Origin: Taishania sp036758285
GTDB taxonomy: Bacteria > Bacteroidota > Bacteroidia > Flavobacteriales_D > Crocinitomicaceae
Assembly (NCBI GenBank): GCA_036758285.1
Contig: DAIOWV010000013.1
Location: 1-64,000, forward strand
Reading direction: 5' to 3'
Length of the DNA: 64,000 bases
The first letter of the stretch is position 1. Every line of letters starts with the position of its first letter. The translations under genes were made by a program, and so were the position numbers. Below are positions 52,605 through 62,542 of the stretch, in pieces. The notes under the pieces are model-generated. The model had not been told where the DNA came from and did not search any database. It saw only the letters and a list, made by a program, of their open reading frames with translations.

Positions 52605-55495
52605 ATGAATCGTTTGTTTCTATTTATTCTTAAGTTTTTTTTTATCAAATTTTTATTCTGTTTTGTATTAACTGAGCATGTCTATGCTCAAGATTATGGA
52701 TACAAAAAATTAAGCATAAATAATGGTCTACTTAGTTCTGATAATTACTGGGTGACTCAGGATTTAGACGGTTTTATGTGGATTTTATCAGAAAACGGAA
52801 TTTCTAAATACGATGGTTTAAGCTATAAATATTTTACTGTTTATAATGGCTTAAAAACAAATGATATCTGGAAGATAGATATTGATTCAAAAAATAGAAA
52901 ATGGTTGAATAGTTATTTACCAGGGATACAATATATTGAGAATGATAAAGTTGTTACACCAAACTCTCAAGGGATTGATTTTAATTTAACGTTTTTTGGA
53001 GAATGGAGAGATACCATTTTCTTTTTTAATAAATCACAGGATATAAAAAAATGTGATATTTTCTTCTTAGATAAAAATACGATTTTAAAATATGATAAAA
53101 AACAAAGCAGAGATCAGATAAAACATAGTTTATTGAATCAAAAATATCATTTAAATATATCTGAAAATCAGTTTTATACATTGGATAGCTTAAAGACAAA
53201 AACAGAAGAATTGCAAAATCATGAAGTAATTAGGACGTTTTTACTCAAAGATTCATATAACTATCTAATGTCTTATTTAGAGTTAGAGTTGAAAGCTAAA
53301 ATTTTTTTTACTCCAAATTCTCCATATGTTATAGAAGTTACGAATCAATATATTTATGTATATTCTTTAGAAAGCAAAAAAAGGGATTTAAAAATAGAAT
53401 ATATTATAAATAAGATTCCTCCATTTGAAATTAGTAAAGTCGCACAAATTTATATTGATAAAGAGAAAAATATTTGGATAGTGGAGAAACGAGGTAGTGT
53501 TTATATCTATCCATGTGTCAACCATTTGTTAAAATTTCTTCATTTTACGGATAATCATTCTAGAAATGTAATACAACCAATAGATTGCGGAGATCAGATT
53601 CTTTTTACAAATCGCTTTACCGTTTTTTATTTACTAAATAAACGTACCAAAAAAATTATAGAAATTCAGAATGAGGAAAAACTTGATGTTAATGGAATTA
53701 GAGAATTAAAGCTAGTAAATAATAAGTTATATGCACTTAGTTTTTGGAATGGAGTTTTTGAAAGTCCCATTTCAAGGAATCGCCCATTTACATTGAAATG
53801 GGATAGGAAAATGCAAACCCAAGGAAATACAAGTTTTGATTTTATTGATTCGAATCATATAATACTTAGTAATGGTGGGCTTGTGTCTTTATTGAAGGAA
53901 GAAATAACGGATAAGATCAAGCTGCCTAAAAACGTTTTGAAAATATATAAAAAAAATTCTGTTATTATCTATTCCACTATGGATGATGTCAGTATTTTTA
54001 ATTTAAAAGATCATACAACAAAATCTTTAGCAATTCGACATGTTAATTTGATTAAATCTTGTAATGATTTAATTTTTCTGGGGTCAGAAAGTCATGGTTT
54101 GATTACTATCAATGAAAATGGAGACATTTTAAATGAACAATTAAATCAATTGAATATTTTCGACCTTGATGTTTTTCAGGATTATTGGCTTATAGCAACA
54201 AATAAGGGAGTTTTGGTTGCGAGAATGAAACACAACAAATTTATCATTCAAGATATATTACTGAGAAGTAGTATTTATGATGTACATGTGAATGACATAT
54301 TGATCGACAATAATTCTATCTATTTGTTTACCTCTAAAGGACCGATTCTTATCGATGGAAGTGAAATTACGCAGTTTATTAAACCTTCAATTAATTATGA
54401 TGTTAATTTTTTTCATTCAGTAAATGTTCCAATTCCTAATAATAGAAGAAAGTTGGATTACAATCAGAATTATGTAAGTTTTAATATAAATTCAATTTCA
54501 TTTGTTAATTCTGAAAATTTAGTTTTCAGATATAAACTATTGGGACATGATACGGAGTATTCCATCACCAAAAATAAAACGATACATTATGCTTCGTTGA
54601 AACCAGGGGTTTATACTTTCGTAATTGAGGTTTCATTAAGTGAATTAGAAAATTTTCAAGGAAAAAAAGAAATTACTTTTGAAATTTCACCACCAATAAC
54701 TTCTTCGATTTTATTTAAAATACTAATGTTTATTGTTGTTACAGCGCTAATTTTGATGCTATTCTTGATTGTTAAAAAGGTTGTTTTAGTTAGAAATTCT
54801 AGAATATTAAAGATGAAAGATCTGGAATTGCGTGCATTAAGAGCTCAATTAAATCCTCATTTTGTTTTCAATTCACTTAACACAATACAAAGTACACTGA
54901 TTTTGAGAGGACAGAAAGAGGCCAACTATTTTATAACTTCTTTTGCTGATTTAATGAGAAAAGTTTTGGATAGTAGCCGATCAGGTAAAGTGTCATTGCA
55001 GGATGAAATCGATTTTTTATCAAATTATCTTGATTTAGAAAGGAGAAGACAGAAAAATACATTGAATTATCTGATTACAAAAGAGAATAACGTGAATACT
55101 CAAAAAATTGAAGTTTATACGATGGTTTTTCAACCAATAATTGAAAATGCTGTTGTTCATGCCTTCAATAAAGAACATTTTAATAAGTTAATTACCATTC
55201 ATTTTCGTGTTGAATCTGAACTCTTGATAACCACTATAGAAGATAATGGTTTAGGTATTTCAAAAGAAAATTTAAAACGTATCTTTGAGAAGTTTTATCG
55301 CGTACCAACGGGAAACTTAGGTTAAATAAAAATAATGTTCATATTTCTCATTCATCATCAATTTTGAAAGAAAAAGCTCAATTACTCAATAAAATAAGAA
55401 AAAATGAGTTATCGATTGATATTTTTGATCTTGCTGAAGATTTAGATCTTCCAACAACAGGCACCAGAGTGATTATAAAAATGAGAATTATGTAG
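52605..55495 (+). pseudogene. LytS-type sensor histidine kinase with Reg_prop sensor, frameshifted/mosaic 3' end
   Basis: The N-terminal signal (MNRLFLFILKFF...EHVYA) precedes propeller-type sensor repeats (~30-640; LLSSDNYWVTQDLDGFMWIL, DIWKIDIDSKNRKWL) and a Y_Y_Y-like domain. A membrane helix lies near 710-735. The HisKA_7TM/LytS-type kinase follows: RAQLNPHFVFNSLNTIQST, YLDLERRRQKNTL, FQPIIENAVVHAF, EDNGLGI. After GLGISK the frame continues into LKRIFEKFYRVPTGNLG, a motif of HisKA-type kinases, and stops at 55323-55325. In another frame from 55322 the expected LytS-type end appears (LNKNNVHISHSSSILKEKAQ...GTRVIIKMRIM, stop 55493-55495). So the native 3' end is present but displaced by a foreign-looking ~55-base segment. 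It may be a real disruption or a misassembly. Confidence 0.8.
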
Positions 55496-55920
55496 TTTTT
55501 ATACTTGTAAATCCACAAAATGAAGTTAAAACTGCCTTATATTCTACCGATAATATAGAGATTTAACCTATTTTTTACCTAATAACACCAAAAACTAACC
55601 TTTTAACTGTGTTTTGAGTCTTTTAATTGGATTTTTCAACCTGTCTTTCGTTTGCTTTACTTTTTTGATTATCAACGGAAAATAAAATACTTTTGCTCCG
55701 ATTAATTGATATCTGTAGATTTTCAAATTATCTTGATAAGTGAGGAATAACCACAAGAAATATATGCTGACAAATTCTTTTATAGTCGTCACTCTATCAA
55801 TTTTAAGTTATTATTTGATCACAAAAAGCATCTGTAAATATTTGAAAAATAAATTGTTTCTGTCTGTCATTGTACTTACTCTGTTCAAAAATGAATCATA
55901 TTTAAAATAAAATACTCCTT
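55496..55920. other. Intergenic region, 425 bases, with a doubtful small reading frame
   Basis: No recognised gene. A 65-codon frame on the minus strand (55792-55595, GTG start) has a hydrophobic N-terminal stretch (VSIYFLWLFLTY) and a basic end (KRLKTQLKG), but no homology I recognise and no promoter signal. I treat it as unproven. The promoter for the downstream surface-protein genes must lie at its right end, but no clean TAnnTTTG was found. Confidence 0.5.
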
Positions 55921-58854
55921 ATGAAAAAGAAAATCTTTTTAATCCTATTTGTATTGTTAATTACAATAAAACACTCATTCTCTCAATCAATAGTACAAGG
56001 ATCTCTGGACAACTTTGTTACAGTTTGGAATACTGAATCAACAAACGAGATTATAATCTTAGGAGCAGGGACAGGGTATAACTACCAAATGATTTATTAT
56101 CCAGTTTCAGATCCCAGCTTAATTGTAGGTCCTATCACAACTACATCAAATGCGCATGTGATTAATGGATTATCTCAAAATACGGATTATGTAGTAGAAA
56201 TTATGGGAGATTTTCCCAGAATGTATATTAACAATAATGCAGCTCAAAAAAATAAATTAAGAGAACTAAGACAATGGGGAAACAATGTATGGTTTGATTT
56301 TTCAAATGCATTTCATGGAGCAACCTTATTCGATATTACAGCAATAGATACACCGAATCTTTCACAAGTCAACAGTCTTTTTGGGATTTTTAGTGGTTGT
56401 TCTAATTTGGAAGGTAGTACCGCTAATTGGAATTGGAATACTTCTAACATAACTGATTTGAGTTATGCTTTTAATGCAACACAACTATTTAACCAAAATA
56501 TTAATTCTTGGGATGTGTCAAATGTTGTTCGAATGAATTACATTTTTGCAAGTTCATGGGCATTTAATTCTCCTTTGAATAATTGGAATACAGCTATGTT
56601 AGAGGAATTGAGTCACGCATTTGCATATTGTAATTTTAACAATGATATTACCACATGGAATGTAACTTCTCTAAAGAGTATGGCTAATACATTTAGAGGG
56701 AATTATGTTTTTAATCAAGATTTGTCGGGGTGGAATACGCCTTTATTAGAGGACTTGAATTCTACTTTTTATCAATGTAGTTCTTTTAATCAAGACATTT
56801 CAGGTTGGGATGTTTCCAATGTTACTACGTTTCATTATACATTCGGTGGAGCATATTCCTTCAATCAGAATTTGGGTAATTGGAATTTAAAATCTACGAA
56901 TCCTCAAATGGGTATGAATATTCAGAATATGTTGAGATATTCAGGGTTAGATTGTGCTAATTATACAGCGACTCTAATTGGATGGGCAAATAATCCAGAA
57001 ACTCCAAATGATATGAATTTGGAAAGCCCTATGGGATTATTTTATGATTCACACGCTATTTACGCTAGGGATTCTGTATTGATAGGACAAAAAAATTGGA
57101 CAATTCTTCCCAATAGTGATAATTTAAAAAACTCAGCGGGTTCTATATCAGGGAGTGATAGTTTATGTGTTGGATCCGAAACAATATATTCATCTGATGT
57201 GTGGGGAGGAGTTTGGAGTTCATCTGATAATTCTGTTGCGACAATAACAGCAGCGGGAGAGATTGTAGCTATTGCACCAGGAACAGTTGATATTTCTTAT
57301 GCTGTATATTCTCGAGGGTGTGATTCAACTGTAACAAAAAGTTTAATTGTTTTGCCAACTTCACATTCATATGTCTTGAATGGGCCAGATACCATTTGTC
57401 CATCAGCAATAGAAAGTTATACAACTACTGCACCAAATGGAGTTTGGTCAACAGATAATACTGGCATTGCGATAGTTGATCAACTAGGAGAATTAACAAC
57501 AAGTTCTGCTGGTGAGATAACTATTTATTACGAATTTAACACAGTCAATACATGTTATTCAAATATTCTTTCGAAAAATGTAACCATTATAGACAATGAG
57601 AGACCTGCTTTTGTTGAGGCCTTACCAATGGATACAACAGTAAATTGTGATGCTATTCCACCTGCAGCTGTTTTGACAGCAACAGATAACTGTTTAAATT
57701 CTCCAACAGTGGTTTATCAGGAAACAAGCTTGGAGGGTTTATGTATGAATGCTTATACATTAACCCGTACATGGACGGTAACAGATGATTACAATAATAC
57801 AACTACGCATACTCAAATAATTAATGTTCAAGACACAATAGCACCTATTGTGGCATCTTGTCCATCTTCTATTACCGTTTATACACCAGAAGATATATGT
57901 GGAGCACTTGTTACATGGACAGCACCAACAGTGACAGATAACTGTGGTACATCAATTTTAACAAGTTCTCATACAATTGGTTCAGTATTCCCTGTTGGTT
58001 TAACTACAGTGATTTATACAGCAACAGATGAATGTGGTAATGTTGCTACATGTTCATTTGATGTTGTTGTCATTGATAGTATGATTCCTAAGATTGATAT
58101 AACGAATGTTATAACAGTTTGTGAAGGAGCTGCTATTACATGGCAGGAGAATATAACTGACAATTGTGGAGTTGCAAGTATTGTGTCGTCTCATAATAAT
58201 GGATCCGTGTTTCCTATAGGAACAACAACAGTTACTTACACAGTTACAGATATTCATGGCAATGTTGCTACAGATTCTTTTGATGTGATCGTGAATTCTG
58301 TACCAACTGTTAGCATTTCAGGAAGTTCAAAAAATAAAACCGTTTGTTTAGCGACTGCTATTCAATTAGAGGTTTCTAGTGTTATTCCAGGTTATAGTTA
58401 TACTTGGTATCAGGATGGTTTGTTTGCAAATTCTGGAGAACATTTTAATGTTGCTAATGCTCAAACAATGCATGCTGGTCTTTATACGGTTGTTGCTGAG
58501 AATACATCAGGATGTATATCTGCAGCAGATTCCATTCATTTGGACATAACCTCATGTGGTATTACGATTACAGAAACTTTGTCACCAAACAATGATGGTA
58601 AGAATGATGTGTTCTATGTTGATGGTTTGGATGCTTATGTAAATACAAAGGTTTGGATTCATAATCGTTGGGGGGCAGAGGTTTATCATAGCGATGATTA
58701 CCAAAATGATTGGAGTGGTAAGTCACAAAGTAAATTGGTTAGTGGAGATGTTCTTCCAGAGGGTACTTATTTCTACATTCTTCAACTCGGAGGAGAAGAA
58801 GGACAACCAAATGCAGGAGAGATTTATAAAGGATATTTCTATATTAAATTATAA
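55921..58854 (+). CDS. T9SS type B surface protein with BspA-like (DUF285) repeats and HYR/Ig domains
   Basis: 977 residues. Signal peptide 1-22 (ends KHSFSQ). Residues ~100-340 carry BspA-type DUF285 repeats: FNQNINSWDVSNVVRMNYIF, FNQDLSGWNTPLLEDLNSTF, FNQDISGWDVSNVTTFHYTF. Such repeats occur in surface proteins that bind host or matrix ligands. Next are Big_2-like (GGVWSSSDNSVATITAAGEI) and further Ig-like domains, then HYR domains (VTDNCGTSILTSSHTIGSVF, TDNCGVASIVSSHNNGS). The end is a type B sorting domain (ETLSPNNDGKNDVFYVDG, VWIHNRWGAEVYHS, LPEGTYFYILQLGG). It is the first of four closely spaced genes: the next starts 16 bases after the stop. An adhesin role is inferred. Confidence 0.88.
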   Translation: MKKKIFLILFVLLITIKHSFSQSIVQGSLDNFVTVWNTESTNEIIILGAGTGYNYQMIYYPVSDPSLIVGPITTTSNAHVINGLSQNTDYVVEIMGDFPRMYINNNAAQKNKLRELRQWGNNVWFDFSNAFHGATLFDITAIDTPNLSQVNSLFGIFSGCSNLEGSTANWNWNTSNITDLSYAFNATQLFNQNINSWDVSNVVRMNYIFASSWAFNSPLNNWNTAMLEELSHAFAYCNFNNDITTWNVTSLKSMANTFRGNYVFNQDLSGWNTPLLEDLNSTFYQCSSFNQDISGWDVSNVTTFHYTFGGAYSFNQNLGNWNLKSTNPQMGMNIQNMLRYSGLDCANYTATLIGWANNPETPNDMNLESPMGLFYDSHAIYARDSVLIGQKNWTILPNSDNLKNSAGSISGSDSLCVGSETIYSSDVWGGVWSSSDNSVATITAAGEIVAIAPGTVDISYAVYSRGCDSTVTKSLIVLPTSHSYVLNGPDTICPSAIESYTTTAPNGVWSTDNTGIAIVDQLGELTTSSAGEITIYYEFNTVNTCYSNILSKNVTIIDNERPAFVEALPMDTTVNCDAIPPAAVLTATDNCLNSPTVVYQETSLEGLCMNAYTLTRTWTVTDDYNNTTTHTQIINVQDTIAPIVASCPSSITVYTPEDICGALVTWTAPTVTDNCGTSILTSSHTIGSVFPVGLTTVIYTATDECGNVATCSFDVVVIDSMIPKIDITNVITVCEGAAITWQENITDNCGVASIVSSHNNGSVFPIGTTTVTYTVTDIHGNVATDSFDVIVNSVPTVSISGSSKNKTVCLATAIQLEVSSVIPGYSYTWYQDGLFANSGEHFNVANAQTMHAGLYTVVAENTSGCISAADSIHLDITSCGITITETLSPNNDGKNDVFYVDGLDAYVNTKVWIHNRWGAEVYHSDDYQNDWSGKSQSKLVSGDVLPEGTYFYILQLGGEEGQPNAGEIYKGYFYIKL

Positions 58855-58869
58855 TTAAATATAAAAAAA

Positions 58870-60406
58870 ATGGTTACACTTTTTCATAAACTAACTTCTT
58901 TTTTCTTTTTGTTTGGAATTGTATTTTCCTCAATTTCTCAAATAAAAATTGGAGATAATCCATCAACGACTCATAGTAGTACAGTACTTGAAGTTGAAAG
59001 TACAAACAAAGGAGTTTTAATTCCCCGCATTGCTCTAACTGGAGCATTAGATGTGACAACGATAGCAACCCCTGCTATCAGCTTGTTAATTTTTAATACT
59101 TCAAATGCAGGCTCAACTTTATCACTTGATACGATTATTCCTGGTTATCATTACTGGAATGGGACTAGGTGGCTTCGATTGGTGACTGAAGGTAGTAATT
59201 CTTGGGATTTAACTGGGAATGCAGGAACAATCGCGGGAACNNNNNNNNNNAAATTTTGTTGGTACAGTTGACGATCAGGACTTTATATTAAAGAGAAATA
59301 ACGTTCAATCTGGTTGGTTAAATGATTCTCTCCAAAATACAGCATTAGGTGTAAATTCACTTCCAATGTCTGTAACTGGAGAAGGTAATACCGCTTTAGG
59401 ACACCGTTCACTTATCGCATTGACTACAGGAGAATTTAATACATCCGTAGGTGCAAATTCATTGATAAAAAATACCGTAGGGTCATTTAATACTGCTTTA
59501 GGAGGAAATACATTGACTGAAAATATTTCGGGTATTGAAAATACTGCATCTGGAGCATATTCTTTACACAGAAATACAACAGGAAGTTACAATTCTGCAA
59601 TAGGTTCTTATACATTGCAATATAATACAACTGGAGATTACAATACTGCAAGTGGATGGCAAGCATTAGAAGAGAATACAATAGGCAGTAGAAATACAGC
59701 GATGGGAACCCATGCTTATGAATTGAGTTCAACAGGTTCTGATAACGTTGCAGTAGGACACAAATCATTAAGAAGTACTCGTGCTGGAAATAACAATACT
59801 GCACTTGGAGCTTTTACCTTGGAAAATATTGTAAATGGTAGTAACAATGTCGCAATTGGTAAAAGAGCAGGAATTGATCAAACTGCAGGAGATAATAACA
59901 TTATCATTGGATATAACCAAAACACAGCCAATTTAACAGGTGATAATCAATTGAATATTGGTGGAGTTTTATTTGGAACAGACTTAACAGGTAATCAATC
60001 AGCACCTGCAGGTAAACTTGGAGTTTTAACAACAGCACCAACAAGTAGTTTACATGTAAATGGTTCTGTATCTCATTCTGTAAGAAAAGAAGTAACAGCT
60101 ACAGCGACTTTAGGAGATAACGACTATGTTCTAATTTTCAATGGACCAGATAACACAATTACATCTCCATATACAGTTACTTTACCTGTCCCTACATCTT
60201 GTGGTGGAAGAATGTATAAAATAATTTGGGGAGCAGGTACAAGTATAGATCGATACATTAGTTTTAGTGAAGTTATTCATTTTGATGATGGATCTGTAAC
60301 GCTTCCAGTTGGTAATACAATTCAAGCTAATTCAAATCAATATGGTACTAGCGGTTCTGTAACATTACAAAGCGATGGGACAAATTGGTGGTTTATTGGA
60401 CGTTAA
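58870..60406 (+). CDS. YadA-head-like beta-roll fibre protein, interrupted by a scaffold gap
   Basis: About 510 residues. Signal peptide 1-22 (FFFLFGIVFSSISQ), then a short domain common in Bacteroidota exported fibres (KIGDNPSTTHSSTVLEVEST, NKGVLIPRIALTG). The N run at 59241-59250 breaks it. The frame resumes at NFVGTVDDQDFILKR, which aligns with NFLGTTDDVDLVFKR in the paralogue at 62543, so both halves are one gene if the real gap is a multiple of three. Twelve exact 17-residue repeats (NTALGxxSLxxNTTGxx) follow. The C-terminal tip has SSLHVNGSVSHSVRKEV, IFNGPDNTITSPYTVTLPVP and VTLQSDGTNWWFIGR, like the ends of phage and bacterial fibres. No T9SS domain. Trimeric assembly is inferred from the YadA-like repeats. 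Confidence 0.82.
59241..59250. other. Scaffold gap (10 N)
   Basis: Placeholder N run within the fibre gene at 58870-60406. Frame continuity needs a true length divisible by three. Confidence 0.95.
59336..59947 (+). repeat. Twelve 51-base coding repeats (17 residues each)
   Basis: Exactly 612 bases, twelve units without indels. Each begins N(T/S/V/I) followed by A.G or similar and usually ends TG plus two residues, for example NTALGHRSLIALTTGEF, NTASGAYSLHRNTTGSY and NVAIGKRAGIDQTAGDN. A thirteenth partial unit (QLNIGGVLFGTDLTGNQ) follows. The unit is longer than the usual YadA head repeat but keeps its small-residue/Gly turn pattern. Confidence 0.92.
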
Positions 60407-60418
60407 TATTTATCAATT

Positions 60419-62536
60419 ATGAATAATCTTATCTTTATTAAAAAGTATCAGATATTAGCTTTCGTTTTTTTACTTTTCTTCTTTAACACAGATGCTCAGC
60501 TTGGTAGTTACGGGAATGCATTTGTATACGAAAGCGAAGAGATGGTTTTACATTTAGACAATCATAATTTCCTGAACGGAGGGGGAGGAGTTATACCTGG
60601 TATAATTGGAACAAAACGTTCTTTTCCTTCTGGTTATATTTCATATATGTCAGGAACTACGTGGTCAAATGCTTCTTCTTCTGCATATGTAGATGGGTAT
60701 GTAAAATGGTATGGTACAGGGAGTTTTATTTTTCCAATTGGAGATAATAATATTTTTCAACCAGCAGGAATTTCATCCTCTTCGATGAGTAATCCGACAG
60801 TTGCGGCTTATTATCATACAGATCCAAGTATTGCTGTAACTTCTAATTTATTAGGAGGAAATGAACCGATATTACCTGCTTCAGGTCCTTTTGCAACAAC
60901 TTCCCTAGGGATTGGTGTAGAACAAGTTAGTTCAAAGGAATACTGGGATATTAATGGGACTGTTGCTAGTACCATAACTTTAACATGGAGCTCAATCTCA
61001 GACATTGCTACATTAACTGGTAATGATTTAACTAAACTTTCAATTGTTGGTTGGGATGGTTCAAGATGGCAATCTATAGCTTCTGCTGTAGATGGACTGA
61101 GTTTACTAACAGGATTTCCAAGTACTTTAACCGAAGGATCTATAACAACTCATTCATTTTTAACACCTAATCTTTATGAAGTATATACTTTGGCTGTCAT
61201 CAATCCATGTACTCCAGATGTTACATTCCCAACTTTTAATGTACAATATATAAATTGTACAGATGAGGTTCCAACAACTACGAATTTAACGGAGTTAGAA
61301 TTTGAAAATATTGGAAATGCTAATGGAAATATAGGTGATAATCCATGTGGTAATATCATCATTTCAGCAACTAATTCTAACACTTTGGTTTCTTGTAACG
61401 ATACTATATTTAGAACGTACACAGTATTGGAATATTTTGATATGAATGGAAATGGAAACTGGGATTTTGCAACAGACAGTCTTTTGTTTTTAGATAGCAC
61501 AGTTCAAAAATTTGTTTTTAGAGATACGATATCACCTGTTTTTTCTAATTGTCCAGTTGATTTAGTTTTAAATGCAGGAATAGGTACATGCAATGCAATT
61601 GGAAATTGGACTGTCCCAATTGCAAATGATAATTGTTCTTCGAGTCTTACTGTTACTGGTAATTTTAGTAGTGGTTCTTCATTTCCTGTGGGAGATAATG
61701 ATATCGTTTATATAGCAACAGATGAATGTGGAAATAAAGATACCTGTACTTTCAAAGTAACGGTAAATGATATAGAACCTCCTCAGATATCTATCGCGGG
61801 TGTAGTGTCATCTTATTGTGAAGGAAGTGTAGTAAATTGGACAGAAACGATTTCTGATAATTGTGGGATTTTTTCAATTGTTTCATCGCATCACACAGGA
61901 TCTACTTTTCCTATTGGTACAACTACAGTTATTTATACTGTAACTGATATTCATGGTAATATAGCTGTTGATTCATTTGATGTAATTGTTACACCATTAC
62001 CATTAGTTAATCTTTCTAGTTTGGCGTCTGAACAAACTATTTGTATTAAAAATTCCGTAGATCTAACAGTTTCAAATGTTTCTCCAAATTCGATTTATAA
62101 TTGGTATTTGAATGGTGTTTTGGTAAAGACAGGAGAATCGTTTAATGTTTCATTTAATGAAAAAGTTCAGGGTGAAGTTGTTACTGTTGTTGAACAGAAT
62201 ACATTAGGATGTAGTTCTTTGCCAGATACTGTGATTATTAACACAATCATTTGTGACATAGTAATCCCTGAAATTTTCTCACCGAACGGAGATGGGAAAA
62301 ATGACTTATTTGTAATTAATGGTATTGAATCTTTATTCAATACGCGACTGTTGATTTACAACCGATGGGGAAGTCTGGTTTATGAGAATGATGATTATAA
62401 AAATAATTGGAATGGTATCTCTAACAGTACTTTAAATGTTGGGGATGGTGAATTACCAGAAGGAACTTATTATTATATTCTTCAATTAGAAGATAATGAG
62501 GAAATATTTAAAGGATATGTTTATTTAAAGAAATAG
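60419..62536 (+). CDS. T9SS type B secreted protein with HYR domains
   Basis: 705 residues. Signal peptide 1-26 (ends FFNTDAQ). Residues ~27-260 form a beta-rich domain often seen in Bacteroidota secreted proteins (SAYVDGYVKWYGTGSFIFPI, GDNNIFQPAGIS, WDGSRWQSIAS). Two HYR-type domains follow (~370-530; NDNCSSSLTVTGNFSSGS, SDNCGIFSIVSSHHTGSTF). Their second copy is nearly the same as in the 55921 gene. An Ig-like segment and the type B sorting domain complete it (IPEIFSPNGDGKNDLFVI, LIYNRWGSLVYEND, LPEGTYYYILQL). It starts 12 bases after the first fibre gene and ends six bases before the second, so it sits inside one transcript. Function unknown; surface display inferred. Confidence 0.87.
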   Translation: MNNLIFIKKYQILAFVFLLFFFNTDAQLGSYGNAFVYESEEMVLHLDNHNFLNGGGGVIPGIIGTKRSFPSGYISYMSGTTWSNASSSAYVDGYVKWYGTGSFIFPIGDNNIFQPAGISSSSMSNPTVAAYYHTDPSIAVTSNLLGGNEPILPASGPFATTSLGIGVEQVSSKEYWDINGTVASTITLTWSSISDIATLTGNDLTKLSIVGWDGSRWQSIASAVDGLSLLTGFPSTLTEGSITTHSFLTPNLYEVYTLAVINPCTPDVTFPTFNVQYINCTDEVPTTTNLTELEFENIGNANGNIGDNPCGNIIISATNSNTLVSCNDTIFRTYTVLEYFDMNGNGNWDFATDSLLFLDSTVQKFVFRDTISPVFSNCPVDLVLNAGIGTCNAIGNWTVPIANDNCSSSLTVTGNFSSGSSFPVGDNDIVYIATDECGNKDTCTFKVTVNDIEPPQISIAGVVSSYCEGSVVNWTETISDNCGIFSIVSSHHTGSTFPIGTTTVIYTVTDIHGNIAVDSFDVIVTPLPLVNLSSLASEQTICIKNSVDLTVSNVSPNSIYNWYLNGVLVKTGESFNVSFNEKVQGEVVTVVEQNTLGCSSLPDTVIINTIICDIVIPEIFSPNGDGKNDLFVINGIESLFNTRLLIYNRWGSLVYENDDYKNNWNGISNSTLNVGDGELPEGTYYYILQLEDNEEIFKGYVYLKK

Positions 62537-62542
62537 TAAACA

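Noticed and set aside
55595..55792. 65-codon minus-strand frame between the kinase and the adhesin cassette
   Set aside because: GTG start, no promoter or homology seen; composition is compatible with chance in AT-rich DNA. Not listed as a gene.
59219..59250. Separate gene starting just before the N run in the fibre gene
   Set aside because: The start arises from an unrelated frame; the paralogue at 62543 shows one continuous protein across this point.
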